A stretch of DNA of 38,531 bases from Treponema sp. (GTDB taxonomy: Bacteria > Spirochaetota > Spirochaetia > Treponematales > Treponemataceae): assembly GCA_017629095.1 (NCBI GenBank), contig JAGBXW010000012.1:1-38531 (forward strand), written 5' to 3'. The notes beneath the pieces are model-generated. The model was not told the origin of the DNA. It searched no databases and saw only the letters and a program-made list of their open reading frames with translations. Both the position numbers and the translations under genes were made by a program. Positions 14,611 to 22,923 of the stretch are shown piece after piece (position 1 is the first letter of the stretch; the number at the start of each line of letters is the position of its first letter).

Positions 14611-17022
14611 ATGAAGGGGAAGAAAATGTTGTTGAATGGGAATGGAAAGAAAAAGCTCGGTAAGGGGATTGGCAGGCTGTGTGTCTTCCTGCTGGCAATC
14701 TTCATGGTGGTTTCCTGCAATAATGTTATGGAGCCTCCTACTGCCAGTGGAGCAGGGGATGGTCGTGCTTACCTCAAGATTTCTGCCGGTGAAACTGCAC
14801 GGACGGTGTTTCCCCAGCTGGATTTCCAGAACCTGTCCTTTGCATTGACTGGATCCCTGGCTGGCGGAAATTCCCAGAGCCTTGGAAGCTGGAATACTTA
14901 TTCCGCCATGTCTTCTGCCCTCATTTCCTTGGAAATTGGAGAATGGAGCTTTACCCTTACCGCCAGCAATGCTTCTGGTGTAGTCCTTGAAAAAAGCATT
15001 GCCAAGAATATGATTTCAGGAACCCATGTGCTTGACTTTGGTACCCTGGCCTTTTCTTCTGGATCTGGAAGTGTCAGTGTTACCCTCATTCTTCCCCTAA
15101 ATCACGGAGTAGCAACTGCTTCTGCAGCCTTGTATGAAGTTTCTTCCAACAACCTTGTTACAGGCACAGAAAAGTCCCTTTCCCTAGATTCACAGGCAGA
15201 TGGAAGACAAGCTGTAACTTATTCTCAGAGCAATGTTACAGGGGGAAATTACTTTCTCAAGTTTGAATTTACTCAGGCATTAAAATCAGATGTCACCGAT
15301 GTGTACCAAGAGCTTGTGCAAGTTGCACCCCATCTTACCAGTTCTGCTACAAGAGAGCTTGCTGCCTTAAACTCCTACTATCAGGTGACACTAGAAGCAA
15401 ATGGAGGAACCTTACCTTCAACACCAAGTTCCTTCAGTCGGTATGAAGATGTGCTCCTTCCAACACCTACTAAGGAGGGCTACATCTTTGGTGGTTGGTA
15501 CGATAAAGGTGATTTTAATAAAACTCCTGTAAAGACCCTTCCCAAGGGTACCGATCGAGATCATAATCTTACTGCCCGATGGGTACAGGAAGTGTTCGTC
15601 AGTGCTGGTGGAAATGATAGTAATTTTGGTGTTTCTTCTAGCCCCTTCAAGTCCCTTCAAGCTGCTGTAAATGCAATTGATGCTGCGAACGATGGATCAA
15701 GTTCCTATACCATCAATGTTATGGACAACGTGGATGATTCCAGTTCCTCTTCTTATGATACAAGCAATAACTCCGCACTGATAAATATTGCTCCAACTAA
15801 GGCATTGAACATCACCATTAAGTCTTCAGCTGATAATACTCAGCGTACCATCAATGCAGGCCGAACCTCCTCTAACACTGGTCGAGTAATGTACGTAGGT
15901 ACCAATGCCACTGTTACCATACAGAACTTGGTTCTTACTGGAGGAAATATTGCAGAATCTGGTGGAGGGGTTTCTATTAGTGGAGGTTCTTTAATCCTGT
16001 CTAATGGAAGTATTTCTAATAATGAGACTACTTCAGGTGGTGGCGGTGTGTATGTGAGCAGTGGAGCATTTACTGTAAACAGTGGAACTATTAGTGATAA
16101 TACGGCTGGAACTACTGGTGGCGGTGGTGTATATGTCAGTTCCAATACTACTTTAGAAATGAATGGTGGAACTATCAATGATAATACCTCTACTGGAAAA
16201 GGCGGGGCAATCAATCTTAATGGTACTTTGACTATGACAGGAGGAACTATCAGTGGAAATGGTTCACAAGGAGTCTATGCAAATTCTGCTCAAGCTATTA
16301 ATATTGGCGGTTTAGCTTATATCGCTCCAGATAATGATGTTCAGTTAGGTAATGGAAAGGTTATTACCATCACCAGTGAGCTTAAAGGTACAACGCCTGT
16401 AGCTACTATTTCTCCTTTCAACTATTCATCAGGTACCCAGATTCTCTCTACCTCCTCTGCTCCAAACGTTACCCTTGCTAACGAAGTTGGAAAGTTTGAG
16501 GTGGTACAAACAGACAAGATTTCCATCTGGAGTATTGATGATACTGGAAAACTCAAAAAAGATTCTATTGCAACTACATTCCCTGTGGTTAATGATTCTT
16601 ATGTTTATTCTTCTGTTGACGATGCTAGATCTTGGATTTCCACTAACGGTGTGTTGGGCTTATCAAACATTACACAGGATGAGGTGATTCAGGTTTTGGA
16701 TGCTATTTATAGTGCTAGAGTATCTAATATCACTTTAGATTTGTCTCGGGTTGCTGGTTTACACTCATTTACACCAGATATAACTCAATTTTATCAATAT
16801 TTGGGTAGCGGTAGTTGTCCAATATCAGTAATTATTTTCCCCGAATCAGTGAATTCAATTGATTGGTCTGTATTTCAATATGCACAGAGTTTAACTGCAT
16901 ATTTCATGGATGTAGAGTCTACGTGGACTATGTCTAATGGAGGTAGTTTTTCTGCTGCAGAAAATGGGGGCAAGGCTTCTTCTTCACATATTGTATCTGG
17001 AGGGACTTGGACTAAAAATTAG
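14611..17022 (+). CDS. Large surface lipoprotein with InlB repeat, beta-helix and BspA-like end
   Basis: An 803-residue predicted lipoprotein with lipobox MVVSC after a basic, hydrophobic leader. Domains in order: an N-terminal beta-rich region (about 50-255), an InlB-type repeat (about 258-330: EANGGTLPSTP, GYIFGGWYDKGDF), and a parallel beta-helix region that starts FVSAGGNDSNFG and carries GGGV-I/Y-V-S repeats with a period near 27 residues (about 450-545). The end has a BspA-like leucine-rich segment (VIIFPESVNSIDWSVFQ, about 745-760). This architecture is common in Treponema surface antigens of gut and oral strains. The ribosome-binding site is weak (AGGA about 11 bases upstream). It lies 14 bp after the previous lipoprotein and is probably cotranscribed. 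A strong hairpin follows. Confidence 0.8.
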   Translation: MKGKKMLLNGNGKKKLGKGIGRLCVFLLAIFMVVSCNNVMEPPTASGAGDGRAYLKISAGETARTVFPQLDFQNLSFALTGSLAGGNSQSLGSWNTYSAMSSALISLEIGEWSFTLTASNASGVVLEKSIAKNMISGTHVLDFGTLAFSSGSGSVSVTLILPLNHGVATASAALYEVSSNNLVTGTEKSLSLDSQADGRQAVTYSQSNVTGGNYFLKFEFTQALKSDVTDVYQELVQVAPHLTSSATRELAALNSYYQVTLEANGGTLPSTPSSFSRYEDVLLPTPTKEGYIFGGWYDKGDFNKTPVKTLPKGTDRDHNLTARWVQEVFVSAGGNDSNFGVSSSPFKSLQAAVNAIDAANDGSSSYTINVMDNVDDSSSSSYDTSNNSALINIAPTKALNITIKSSADNTQRTINAGRTSSNTGRVMYVGTNATVTIQNLVLTGGNIAESGGGVSISGGSLILSNGSISNNETTSGGGGVYVSSGAFTVNSGTISDNTAGTTGGGGVYVSSNTTLEMNGGTINDNTSTGKGGAINLNGTLTMTGGTISGNGSQGVYANSAQAINIGGLAYIAPDNDVQLGNGKVITITSELKGTTPVATISPFNYSSGTQILSTSSAPNVTLANEVGKFEVVQTDKISIWSIDDTGKLKKDSIATTFPVVNDSYVYSSVDDARSWISTNGVLGLSNITQDEVIQVLDAIYSARVSNITLDLSRVAGLHSFTPDITQFYQYLGSGSCPISVIIFPESVNSIDWSVFQYAQSLTAYFMDVESTWTMSNGGSFSAAENGGKASSSHIVSGGTWTKN

Positions 17023-17036
17023 TTCTTAACTCTTTC

Positions 17037-17077
17037 GATGTGGTTTGCAGGGATACCATATCCTTGTAAACCACATC
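17037..17077 (+). terminator. Hairpin after the surface-lipoprotein pair
   Basis: A perfect 10-bp stem GATGTGGTTT/AAACCACATC encloses a second imperfect stem (GGATA/TATCC). The following bases are AAAAGATCC, without a clear U tract on the plus strand, so termination is likely but not certain. Confidence 0.5.
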
Positions 17078-17157
17078 AAAAGATCCTTTCTGCCTTTGTC
17101 CATCAGAATCTAAAGGGGCTAGTAGATTACAATGATTTTCTGTTGTAGGATACAATT

Positions 17158-17439
17158 ATGTGTAGGATTCTGAAAAAAATTACCGCTTTATTCTTGTTGT
17201 TTGTTACTGTTTCTCTTAATGCTGCACCAGTATTAGTGGACGAATTGGAGCCTATTGCTCCATCTTTTCAAGAAAAGAATATACTACCGAATGATACATA
17301 CGAAACTCCTGCATTTTGGATGCATGTTGGGAAAGATAGATTGTGGAATAAATATGGAGGTAACATGCCTACCCGTCAAATGTTCAAGGGTGGGTCTGCT
17401 ACTAAAGACGGTGTCTCAGGATTAGGGGCACAGATGTAA
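17158..17439 (+). CDS. Small exported hypothetical protein
   Basis: A 93-residue protein I do not recognise. A signal peptide is clear: basic start (CRILKK), hydrophobic core and a likely cleavage after VSLNA. The mature part is about 70 residues, polar and aromatic-rich (TPAFWMHVGKDRLWNKYGG), with no cysteines after the signal. The start ATG 17158 has AGGA seven bases upstream. It sits between the surface lipoprotein pair and tpiA, each with its own signals, so it seems to be a single-gene unit. It could be the surviving N-terminus of a longer outer-membrane protein, since it ends abruptly in a Gly/Ser-rich stretch. Confidence 0.55.
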   Translation: MCRILKKITALFLLFVTVSLNAAPVLVDELEPIAPSFQEKNILPNDTYETPAFWMHVGKDRLWNKYGGNMPTRQMFKGGSATKDGVSGLGAQM

Positions 17440-17459
17440 AAATGGCTTCTAGCCCTCCA

Positions 17460-17488
17460 TTGCCACAAGACACAAATAGAGGTATACT
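17460..17488 (+). promoter_or_regulatory. Predicted tpiA promoter
   Basis: TTGCCA (17460-17465), a 17-base spacer and TATACT (17483-17488). Each box matches the sigma-70 consensus in five of six positions. A leader of about 15 bases with a GGAG ribosome-binding site precedes the tpiA ATG. Confidence 0.6.
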
Positions 17489-17509
17489 AGTTTTAATAGG
17501 AGATTTGCC

Positions 17510-18259
17510 ATGAGACAATATTACATTGCCGGTAACTGGAAGATGAACAAGGTTAAGGGCGAGGCCGTTGAGCTGGCCAAGGGATTGGTAGAAGCCCTTA
17601 AGGACGGAAAAAACAAATACATGATTGCACCTTCTTTTACCAACTTGGATGCTGTTTCCCAGGTGGTTAAGGGATCAAACATCTTGTTGGGTGCCCAGAA
17701 CATGTCCACAGAGGTTTCTGGTGCTCACACTGGAGAAGTTTCTGTTGCCATGCTAAAGGATTTGGGAGTTCAGGTTGTAATTCTTGGTCACTCCGAGCGC
17801 CGCCATATCTACAAAGAAGACGATGCCATGATTAACAAGAAGGTAAAGCTTGCTTTGGCAGAAGGCCTAGATGTAGTGCTCTGTATTGGAGAGCTTTTGG
17901 AAGAACGTGAAGCTGGTAAGGCAGAAGCCGTTTGTGAGGAGCAGACTCGCAAGGGATTGGCTGAAGTAACTGCTGAGCAGATGAAGAAGGTTACCATTGC
18001 CTACGAGCCGGTGTGGGCCATTGGAACAGGAAAGACTGCTACTCCAGAAGATGCCCAGGCCATCCATAAATTTACCCGTGGAATCTTGGCTGATATGTTT
18101 GGCAAGGACGTTGCCGAAGCCACCACCATCCAGTACGGCGGTTCCATGAACGCTGGTAACGCTGCAGCTCTTTTGGCCCAGAGCGATATTGACGGTGGCC
18201 TTATTGGTGGTGCTGCTCTGAAGGTAGAGACCTTCGAGCCTATCTGTAAAACCTACTAA
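17510..18259 (+). CDS. tpiA: Triosephosphate isomerase
   Basis: A 249-residue glycolytic enzyme interconverting dihydroxyacetone phosphate and glyceraldehyde 3-phosphate. Full length for the family. Catalytic residues are intact: N9 and K11 in GNWKMNK, H94 in ILGHSERR, E166 in AYEPVWAIGTGK, with the phosphate-binding YGGSMNAGN and GGLIGGAAL near the end. The start ATG 17510 follows AGGAGA. It has its own promoter and is closed by a strong terminator, so it is a single-gene unit. Confidence 0.98.
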   Translation: MRQYYIAGNWKMNKVKGEAVELAKGLVEALKDGKNKYMIAPSFTNLDAVSQVVKGSNILLGAQNMSTEVSGAHTGEVSVAMLKDLGVQVVILGHSERRHIYKEDDAMINKKVKLALAEGLDVVLCIGELLEEREAGKAEAVCEEQTRKGLAEVTAEQMKKVTIAYEPVWAIGTGKTATPEDAQAIHKFTRGILADMFGKDVAEATTIQYGGSMNAGNAAALLAQSDIDGGLIGGAALKVETFEPICKTY

Positions 18260-18272
18260 TTTTTTTTGAATA

Positions 18273-18318
18273 AGCCAGGCTCCTTGAAGTGTACTTCATC
18301 TTGCCTGGCTCTTTTTTT
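18273..18318 (+). terminator. Rho-independent terminator of tpiA
   Basis: AGCCAGGC pairs with GCCTGGCT, with an inner GAAGT/ACTTC pair in the loop, followed by CTTTTTTT. A classic intrinsic terminator 14 bases after the tpiA stop. Confidence 0.9.
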
Positions 18319-18321
18319 ACA

Positions 18322-18350
18322 TTGATTTATTCCCTTCTATAAAGTATAAT
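18322..18350 (+). promoter_or_regulatory. Predicted promoter of the methionine transporter operon
   Basis: TTGATT (18322-18327), a 17-base spacer and a perfect TATAAT (18345-18350). Only 28 bases separate the -10 box from the metN start, so there is no room for a SAM riboswitch. Confidence 0.65.
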
Positions 18351-18378
18351 TGCCGAATCTATTTTAAGGCGGTACTTT

Positions 18379-19503
18379 GTGCAAATCACACTAAAAAATC
18401 TTGTTCGTACCTATGCTGTTCCTGGGGGAAAGACTGGCTCCAAGAATACAGCTGATTCTACCGGTCAGGCAGTTCATGCAGTGCGGGATGTAAGTCTCAC
18501 CATTCCTTCCAACAGCATTTATGGCATCATCGGTAAAAGTGGGGCAGGAAAATCTTCCTTGGTGCGTCTCATTAGCCTCTTGGAAGAACCAGATTCAGGT
18601 TCCGTATTCTACGATGACCAGCAGGTGGATAATCTGAAAGGACAGGCTCTGATTCAGCGCCGTCGTCGTATTGGTATGATTTTCCAAAGCTTTAATCTTT
18701 TTTCCTCCCGTACCGCTGCCCAGAACATTGCCTATCCTTTGGAGATTTGTGGCACACCTAAAAGTATCATTAAGGAGCGGGTGGCAGAATTACTGGAATT
18801 GGTGGGACTTGCCGACAGAGCCAATTCTCCCATTAGCCAACTTTCTGGTGGACAAAAGCAGAGAATTGCCATTGCCCGTGCCTTGGCCAATAAGCCTGAT
18901 ATCCTCTTTTGTGATGAGGCCACCAGTGCCCTAGATCCCCAGACAACCCGCTCCATCTTGGCTCTGATTCGTGAGATTCAGCAAAAAATGCAGCTGACGG
19001 TGGTGATGATTACCCACCAGATGGAAGTGGTTCGTGATGCCTGCGATTACGTTGCCGTCCTTGATAGCGGTGCCGTAGTGGAGGAGGGCTCTGTGTCACA
19101 GCTTTTCTCTCATCCTCAGTCTCCTGTAACAAAAGATTTTCTTGCAAACCTCATGGTCATGCCAGAGGAAATTGCTCCTTCAGTTCCCTCTCGCGCTGGA
19201 AATTGTGAGCATCCAGAAGGGCTTGTTCGCTGGTCAAAAGAAGGTGGGAACTATATACTTCGCTTTATTAATCAGCTCACTGGAGAACCGGTGCTTAGTC
19301 GTCTAGCCCACCAGTTCAACGTAGAATTCAATATTCGGGCTGGTGGCATTCAGCATATTGCAGCTGGCAGTGAAAAAATTGATGGTACAGCAGAAGCCCA
19401 CGACATTGGTACCTTGCTGGTGGATATTCACGGTGAGAGTGAAGAATTACAGGCTGCTTTGGCCTTTCTCGGTCAGCAGGGAGTTATTGTGGAAGAAGCG
19501 TAA
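18379..19503 (+). CDS. metN: Methionine ABC transporter ATP-binding protein
   Basis: A 374-residue ATPase of the MetNIQ importer. The nucleotide-binding domain has Walker A GKSGAGKSS (52-60), Q-loop Q103 (IFQSFN), signature LSGGQ (155-159), Walker B ILFCDE (175-180) and the switch histidine in MITHQ. A C-terminal NIL domain (about 285-374), which senses intracellular methionine in E. coli MetN, is present. An insert of about 15 residues (GKTGSKNTADSTGQA) lengthens the first strand region compared with E. coli. The GTG start at 18379 follows AAGGCGG. It is followed 62 bp later by metI. Confidence 0.95.
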   Translation: MQITLKNLVRTYAVPGGKTGSKNTADSTGQAVHAVRDVSLTIPSNSIYGIIGKSGAGKSSLVRLISLLEEPDSGSVFYDDQQVDNLKGQALIQRRRRIGMIFQSFNLFSSRTAAQNIAYPLEICGTPKSIIKERVAELLELVGLADRANSPISQLSGGQKQRIAIARALANKPDILFCDEATSALDPQTTRSILALIREIQQKMQLTVVMITHQMEVVRDACDYVAVLDSGAVVEEGSVSQLFSHPQSPVTKDFLANLMVMPEEIAPSVPSRAGNCEHPEGLVRWSKEGGNYILRFINQLTGEPVLSRLAHQFNVEFNIRAGGIQHIAAGSEKIDGTAEAHDIGTLLVDIHGESEELQAALAFLGQQGVIVEEA

Positions 19504-19565
19504 ACCTAGGATTTTCGATACAGGTTGCAACTTTTCCTTCAAATTGATTTGAAATAGGAGTTTCT

Positions 19566-20228
19566 ATGAATTTTTCTACCATTATGTCCTTAGTGTGGCC
19601 TTCTACCCTTCAAACCTTGGCCATGGTGCTTTCTTCCACGGTATTTTCTATTCTTTTAGGCTTACCTCTGGGAATCTTACTGTGCGTTACAGACCCTGTT
19701 ACCGGTATTATGCCAAAACCCATTTTGTATCAGGTGCTTACCAGAATTGTAAACGCCCTTCGTTCCTTTCCATTTATGATTCTGATGATTTTGCTGTTTC
19801 CCCTGTCTCGACTGATTATCGGTACCAGCATTGGAACAGCCGCTACCATTGTGCCCCTGTCCATTGCGGCAGCTCCCTTTGTAGCCAGAATCATTGAAAC
19901 TGCTCTCAAAGAAGTGGACCCAGGAGTAGTGCAGGCAGCTCGAGCCATGGGCTCCACCAATTCCCAGATTATTCTGAAGGTACTGTTGCCAGAAGCCTTG
20001 CCATCCTTGGTGTCTGGAGTAACCCTCACCATCATCAATCTGATTGGTTATTCTGCCATGTCAGGTGCCATCGGCGGTGGAGGTTTGGGAGATTTAGCCA
20101 TTCGCTACGGGTACCAGAGAAACCAACCCATGGTTATGATTCCCGCCGTTATCATCATCTTGATTATGGTAGAGGTGATTCAGTTCATTGGCTCCCGTAT
20201 CAGTGCTAGACTTATGGCTAAACGGTAG
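19566..20228 (+). CDS. metI: Methionine ABC transporter permease
   Basis: A 220-residue inner-membrane permease with about five hydrophobic helices and the binding-protein-dependent transport (EAA) loop EVDPGVVQAARAMGSTNSQII. The size and pattern match MetI, including NALRSFPFMILMILLFPLSR and NLIGYSAMSGAIGGGGLGDLA. The start ATG 19566 has AGGAG six bases upstream. It lies between metN and metQ on the same strand and forms the membrane channel of that importer. Confidence 0.95.
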   Translation: MNFSTIMSLVWPSTLQTLAMVLSSTVFSILLGLPLGILLCVTDPVTGIMPKPILYQVLTRIVNALRSFPFMILMILLFPLSRLIIGTSIGTAATIVPLSIAAAPFVARIIETALKEVDPGVVQAARAMGSTNSQIILKVLLPEALPSLVSGVTLTIINLIGYSAMSGAIGGGGLGDLAIRYGYQRNQPMVMIPAVIIILIMVEVIQFIGSRISARLMAKR

Positions 20229-20263
20229 AAAAAGGGCTTGCAACCGAAAGAAGTCTTTTTTGC

Positions 20264-20292
20264 TTGACAAGATGAGAGAGTTTTGGTTATAT
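20264..20292 (+). promoter_or_regulatory. Predicted internal promoter for metQ
   Basis: TTGACA (20264-20269), a 17-base spacer and TTATAT (20287-20292) in the 119-bp metI-metQ gap. It would give the binding protein extra transcription compared with the ATPase and permease, as substrate-binding proteins usually need. Confidence 0.6.
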
Positions 20293-20347
20293 AGTAATTC
20301 ATACTAATTCAATAGGATTAGAGAAATTATTTTAGGAGAATAATTAT

Positions 20348-21148
20348 ATGAAGAAGATTATTTCTGCTTTAACCGTGTTGTTGGTTGCTGCAAGCCTCTT
20401 TGCAGGTGGTAGCAAGGAAAAGACTACCAATGTTTTGACTGTTGGTGCTACACCAGAGCCCCACGCTGAAATGCTTAAGCTGGTGGTAGATGACTTGGCT
20501 ACCCAGGGAATCACCTTGAAGGTACTGGAATTCACCGACTATGTAACTCCCAACGAGGCTCTGGAAAGTGGCCAGATTGATGCTAACTTCTTCCAGCACT
20601 TGCCCTACATGGACTCCTTTAACCTAGAGCGTGGATATCACTTGGTAAATGCTGGTGGTATTCATATTGAGCCCATGGCCTTGTACTCCAAGAAGGTAAA
20701 GGCTTTGGAAGAGCTTGCTGATGGTGCTACTGTTGCCATCCCTAACGATCCCACCAACGAGGGACGTGCCTTGCTTTTGTTGCAGTCTGCTGGTTTGATT
20801 AAGCTTGATCCTGCTGCTGGCATCACTGCTACACCTATCAACATTGTAGAGAATCCCAAGAATCTTAAGTTCACCGAGCTGGAAGCAGCTACTATGCCTC
20901 GTATTTTGGCTGACGTAGATGCTGCTGTTATCAACGGAAACTACGCTATTCCTGCAGGTCTTATTGCAAGCGTAGATGGTTTGTTCGTAGAAGGTGCTGA
21001 TTCCCCCTACGTAAACATCATCGCTGTAAAGGATGGCAACCAGACTGATGCACGTATTGTTGCCCTGGTACAGGCCCTCCAGAGCCAGGAAATCCTTGAC
21101 TTTATTGCTAGCCGCTATCCCAATGGTGAAGTTGTAAAGGCTTTCTAA
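20348..21148 (+). CDS. metQ: Methionine ABC transporter substrate-binding protein
   Basis: A 266-residue NlpA/MetQ-family periplasmic binding protein. Family blocks include VGATPEPHAEMLKLV, GITLKVLEFTDYVTPNEAL, DANFFQHLPYMDSF and AIPNDPTNEGRALLLLQ. It carries an export signal (MKKIISALTVLLVAASLFAGG), but there is no cysteine at the expected lipobox, unlike most MetQ proteins, so it may be a free or non-lipid-anchored periplasmic protein. The start ATG has AGGAGA upstream. A strong terminator follows. It delivers methionine to MetNI. Confidence 0.94.
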   Translation: MKKIISALTVLLVAASLFAGGSKEKTTNVLTVGATPEPHAEMLKLVVDDLATQGITLKVLEFTDYVTPNEALESGQIDANFFQHLPYMDSFNLERGYHLVNAGGIHIEPMALYSKKVKALEELADGATVAIPNDPTNEGRALLLLQSAGLIKLDPAAGITATPINIVENPKNLKFTELEAATMPRILADVDAAVINGNYAIPAGLIASVDGLFVEGADSPYVNIIAVKDGNQTDARIVALVQALQSQEILDFIASRYPNGEVVKAF

Positions 21149-21171
21149 TCAATACATCAAGATGATTGCAT

Positions 21172-21204
21172 TGCGAGGTATTTCTCATATCTCGCATTTT
21201 TTTT
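21172..21204 (+). terminator. Rho-independent terminator of the met operon
   Basis: TGCGAG pairs with CTCGCA around a partly paired loop, followed directly by eight T, 23 bases after the metQ stop. Confidence 0.85.
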
Positions 21205-21221
21205 GCCAAAAAGGATAGAGA

Positions 21222-21252
21222 TAAAAAGAGCCCCAGAAAATTCTGGGGCTCT
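21222..21252 (-). terminator. Rho-independent terminator of the 21258-22808 gene
   Basis: A 12-bp perfect stem AGAGCCCCAGAA/TTCTGGGGCTCT with a two-base loop. On the minus strand it is followed by a short T run, six bases after the stop of the gene. Confidence 0.85.
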
Positions 21253-21257
21253 GAAGT

Positions 21258-22808
21258 TTATATTTCTTTATTTGCTAAAAGATTTTGCATGAGGGTAACA
21301 AAAAGATGGAGCTTTTTGTAAATTTCCACTGCATGATTTTTTATATTGTAGTCTGCAAAATGTTCCAGCTCCTTCCAGTTAATAACCATTTCAGGATGGG
21401 GTTTTGCATAATCTTCCAATACAGCCTTCAAGTGGCGTGCAAAGGTAATGATTTCTTGGGTTCCTGCCACGAGAATGTCACGTGCAGCACTATTGGTGTC
21501 CTTCAAAATAGTGCGTATGATGTTTAAGGCTTCCTTATCTCGCTCACATCGTGTCAATAAGGTTTTTAACTTGCCGTTAATGGTGCCACCCTCTGATAAG
21601 GTTTCATCAAATTCGATAATCTTGTTAGACAACTCCAAAATTTGATGGTATGCCTCGGACATGGGAGTAGAAAGGGCTGATGTTGACCACTTTCCACGAA
21701 CAAGAACCAAGTCTGCTAATTCCCGCACGTCTTTTTTAATGTAGTCCAATAAAAAAGCCTTCATGTAATTCATAGGCTGTTGGTAACTAAAGGAACCGAT
21801 GTTTCGTCGCTCAAAGACTGCACTTTGTTCTTCGGTGTAGTTTTTCATTCGGATAATACTTGTGGTACCGAAAATTGAATTTACCAAAGAATCAATCTTG
21901 GAGGATTTTTGTTCAATCTGGATGCGTGCCAAGGTTTTTTCTGCTTCTTGACGAATGGAATCGATGTATTTTTCAGTGATATGCTCAATGCTTTTTCCTG
22001 GTTTAGTTACATAACCGGGATTCTGCTGAATCAACTGAATCATCATCTCAAAGACACGACTTCGTTGCATATCCTGTATCCTGTTAACGAGTCTGTTCCA
22101 AGCACTTTTTGCAACAGGTTCCACGTCCTTGATTTTTTTCAGCAAATTGAACAGGTCATTCCAGTTATCATACTGAGCCACACTGTAAGCAATGGACAAA
22201 AAGTCCTGCAAGTCATCCACAATATAACGGCCGGTAATAGCCTCAAACTGGGGATTCATAGAAAAATCATTTTCACGCAAACCTGAATCAAACTTCTTCA
22301 ACATGAAAAAATAATCGTATTCACAGAATGCCTTGAAAAGCATAAGTTGAGAATACAAGGTATCAATGCGATTGATCATGGTTGCATCAAAGTAGGTAAA
22401 AAGTGTCTCGTATTTTTCCTTAATCTGGAATTTCAACTGATTTAAGGAAACATTTTGTGCATCAGAAAGAATACTTTCTTCGGACAACTGTTCAATTAAC
22501 TCAAGGTGCTTGTCGGTCATCATGGTGTTGATAACCATACGCTGATACAACTTTGGATTTGTATTGGCCTGAAAGTAAATCTTTCCTGGAGATACCGTCT
22601 TGTAGATGGTAAAGAAAGTTTTAGCAAAGGCCGGAAGTACCTCATCAGTACTATGTTTATAGAACTTGTACTTTGTCTTTGAAAGTTCCTTTGCAATGAG
22701 TTTCATTATCCGCTTTTTTTCCAGCTCTGGATCACTATTTTTGAAAAATCCATCTAAAATTCTTTGGAAAAAACCGACATTCTTTGTTTTATCTTTTGAT
22801 TCTGACAT
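21258..22808 (-). CDS. Conserved spirochaete-type protein of unknown function (possibly DUF5312)
   Basis: A 516-residue protein, predicted all-helical and cytoplasmic, with no signal or membrane segment. The N-terminus is basic (SESKDKTKNVGFFQRILDG), followed by ELEKKRIMKLIAKELSKTKYKFYK. Helical segments rich in Lys, Glu, Leu and aromatic residues continue to the end. It resembles, from memory, the spirochaete-specific DUF5312 family; I cannot confirm this. No catalytic motif is visible. It is a single-gene unit with its own promoter and a strong terminator. There is no Shine-Dalgarno before ATG 22808, and the -10 box ends eight bases upstream, so translation may be nearly leaderless. Confidence 0.8.
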   Translation of the reverse strand: MSESKDKTKNVGFFQRILDGFFKNSDPELEKKRIMKLIAKELSKTKYKFYKHSTDEVLPAFAKTFFTIYKTVSPGKIYFQANTNPKLYQRMVINTMMTDKHLELIEQLSEESILSDAQNVSLNQLKFQIKEKYETLFTYFDATMINRIDTLYSQLMLFKAFCEYDYFFMLKKFDSGLRENDFSMNPQFEAITGRYIVDDLQDFLSIAYSVAQYDNWNDLFNLLKKIKDVEPVAKSAWNRLVNRIQDMQRSRVFEMMIQLIQQNPGYVTKPGKSIEHITEKYIDSIRQEAEKTLARIQIEQKSSKIDSLVNSIFGTTSIIRMKNYTEEQSAVFERRNIGSFSYQQPMNYMKAFLLDYIKKDVRELADLVLVRGKWSTSALSTPMSEAYHQILELSNKIIEFDETLSEGGTINGKLKTLLTRCERDKEALNIIRTILKDTNSAARDILVAGTQEIITFARHLKAVLEDYAKPHPEMVINWKELEHFADYNIKNHAVEIYKKLHLFVTLMQNLLANKEI

Positions 22809-22816
22809 AGCACTTA

Positions 22817-22845
22817 AATATACGACAGTATTGATTTTGGGTCAA
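22817..22845 (-). promoter_or_regulatory. Predicted near-leaderless promoter of the 21258-22808 gene
   Basis: On the minus strand TTGACC (22840-22845), a 17-base spacer and TATATT (22817-22822). Only eight bases separate the -10 box from the ATG, so the 5' leader would be one or two bases. Confidence 0.55.
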
Positions 22846-22871
22846 GATGGCCACAAATCTCTCATATCTGC

Positions 22872-22902
22872 AAAAAAAAAGCCACTGCTATTCACCAGTG
22901 GC
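22872..22902 (-). terminator. Rho-independent terminator of the LysM lipoprotein gene
   Basis: On the minus strand GCCACTG/CAGTGGC form the stem, followed by nine T. It lies 22 bases after the stop at 22924. Confidence 0.85.
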
Positions 22903-22923
22903 CTCTTTTTATTCTCTACTAAT

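Noticed and set aside
18351-18378. SAM/S-box riboswitch controlling metNIQ
   Set aside because: Only 28 bases lie between the -10 box and metN, too short for any known SAM riboswitch.
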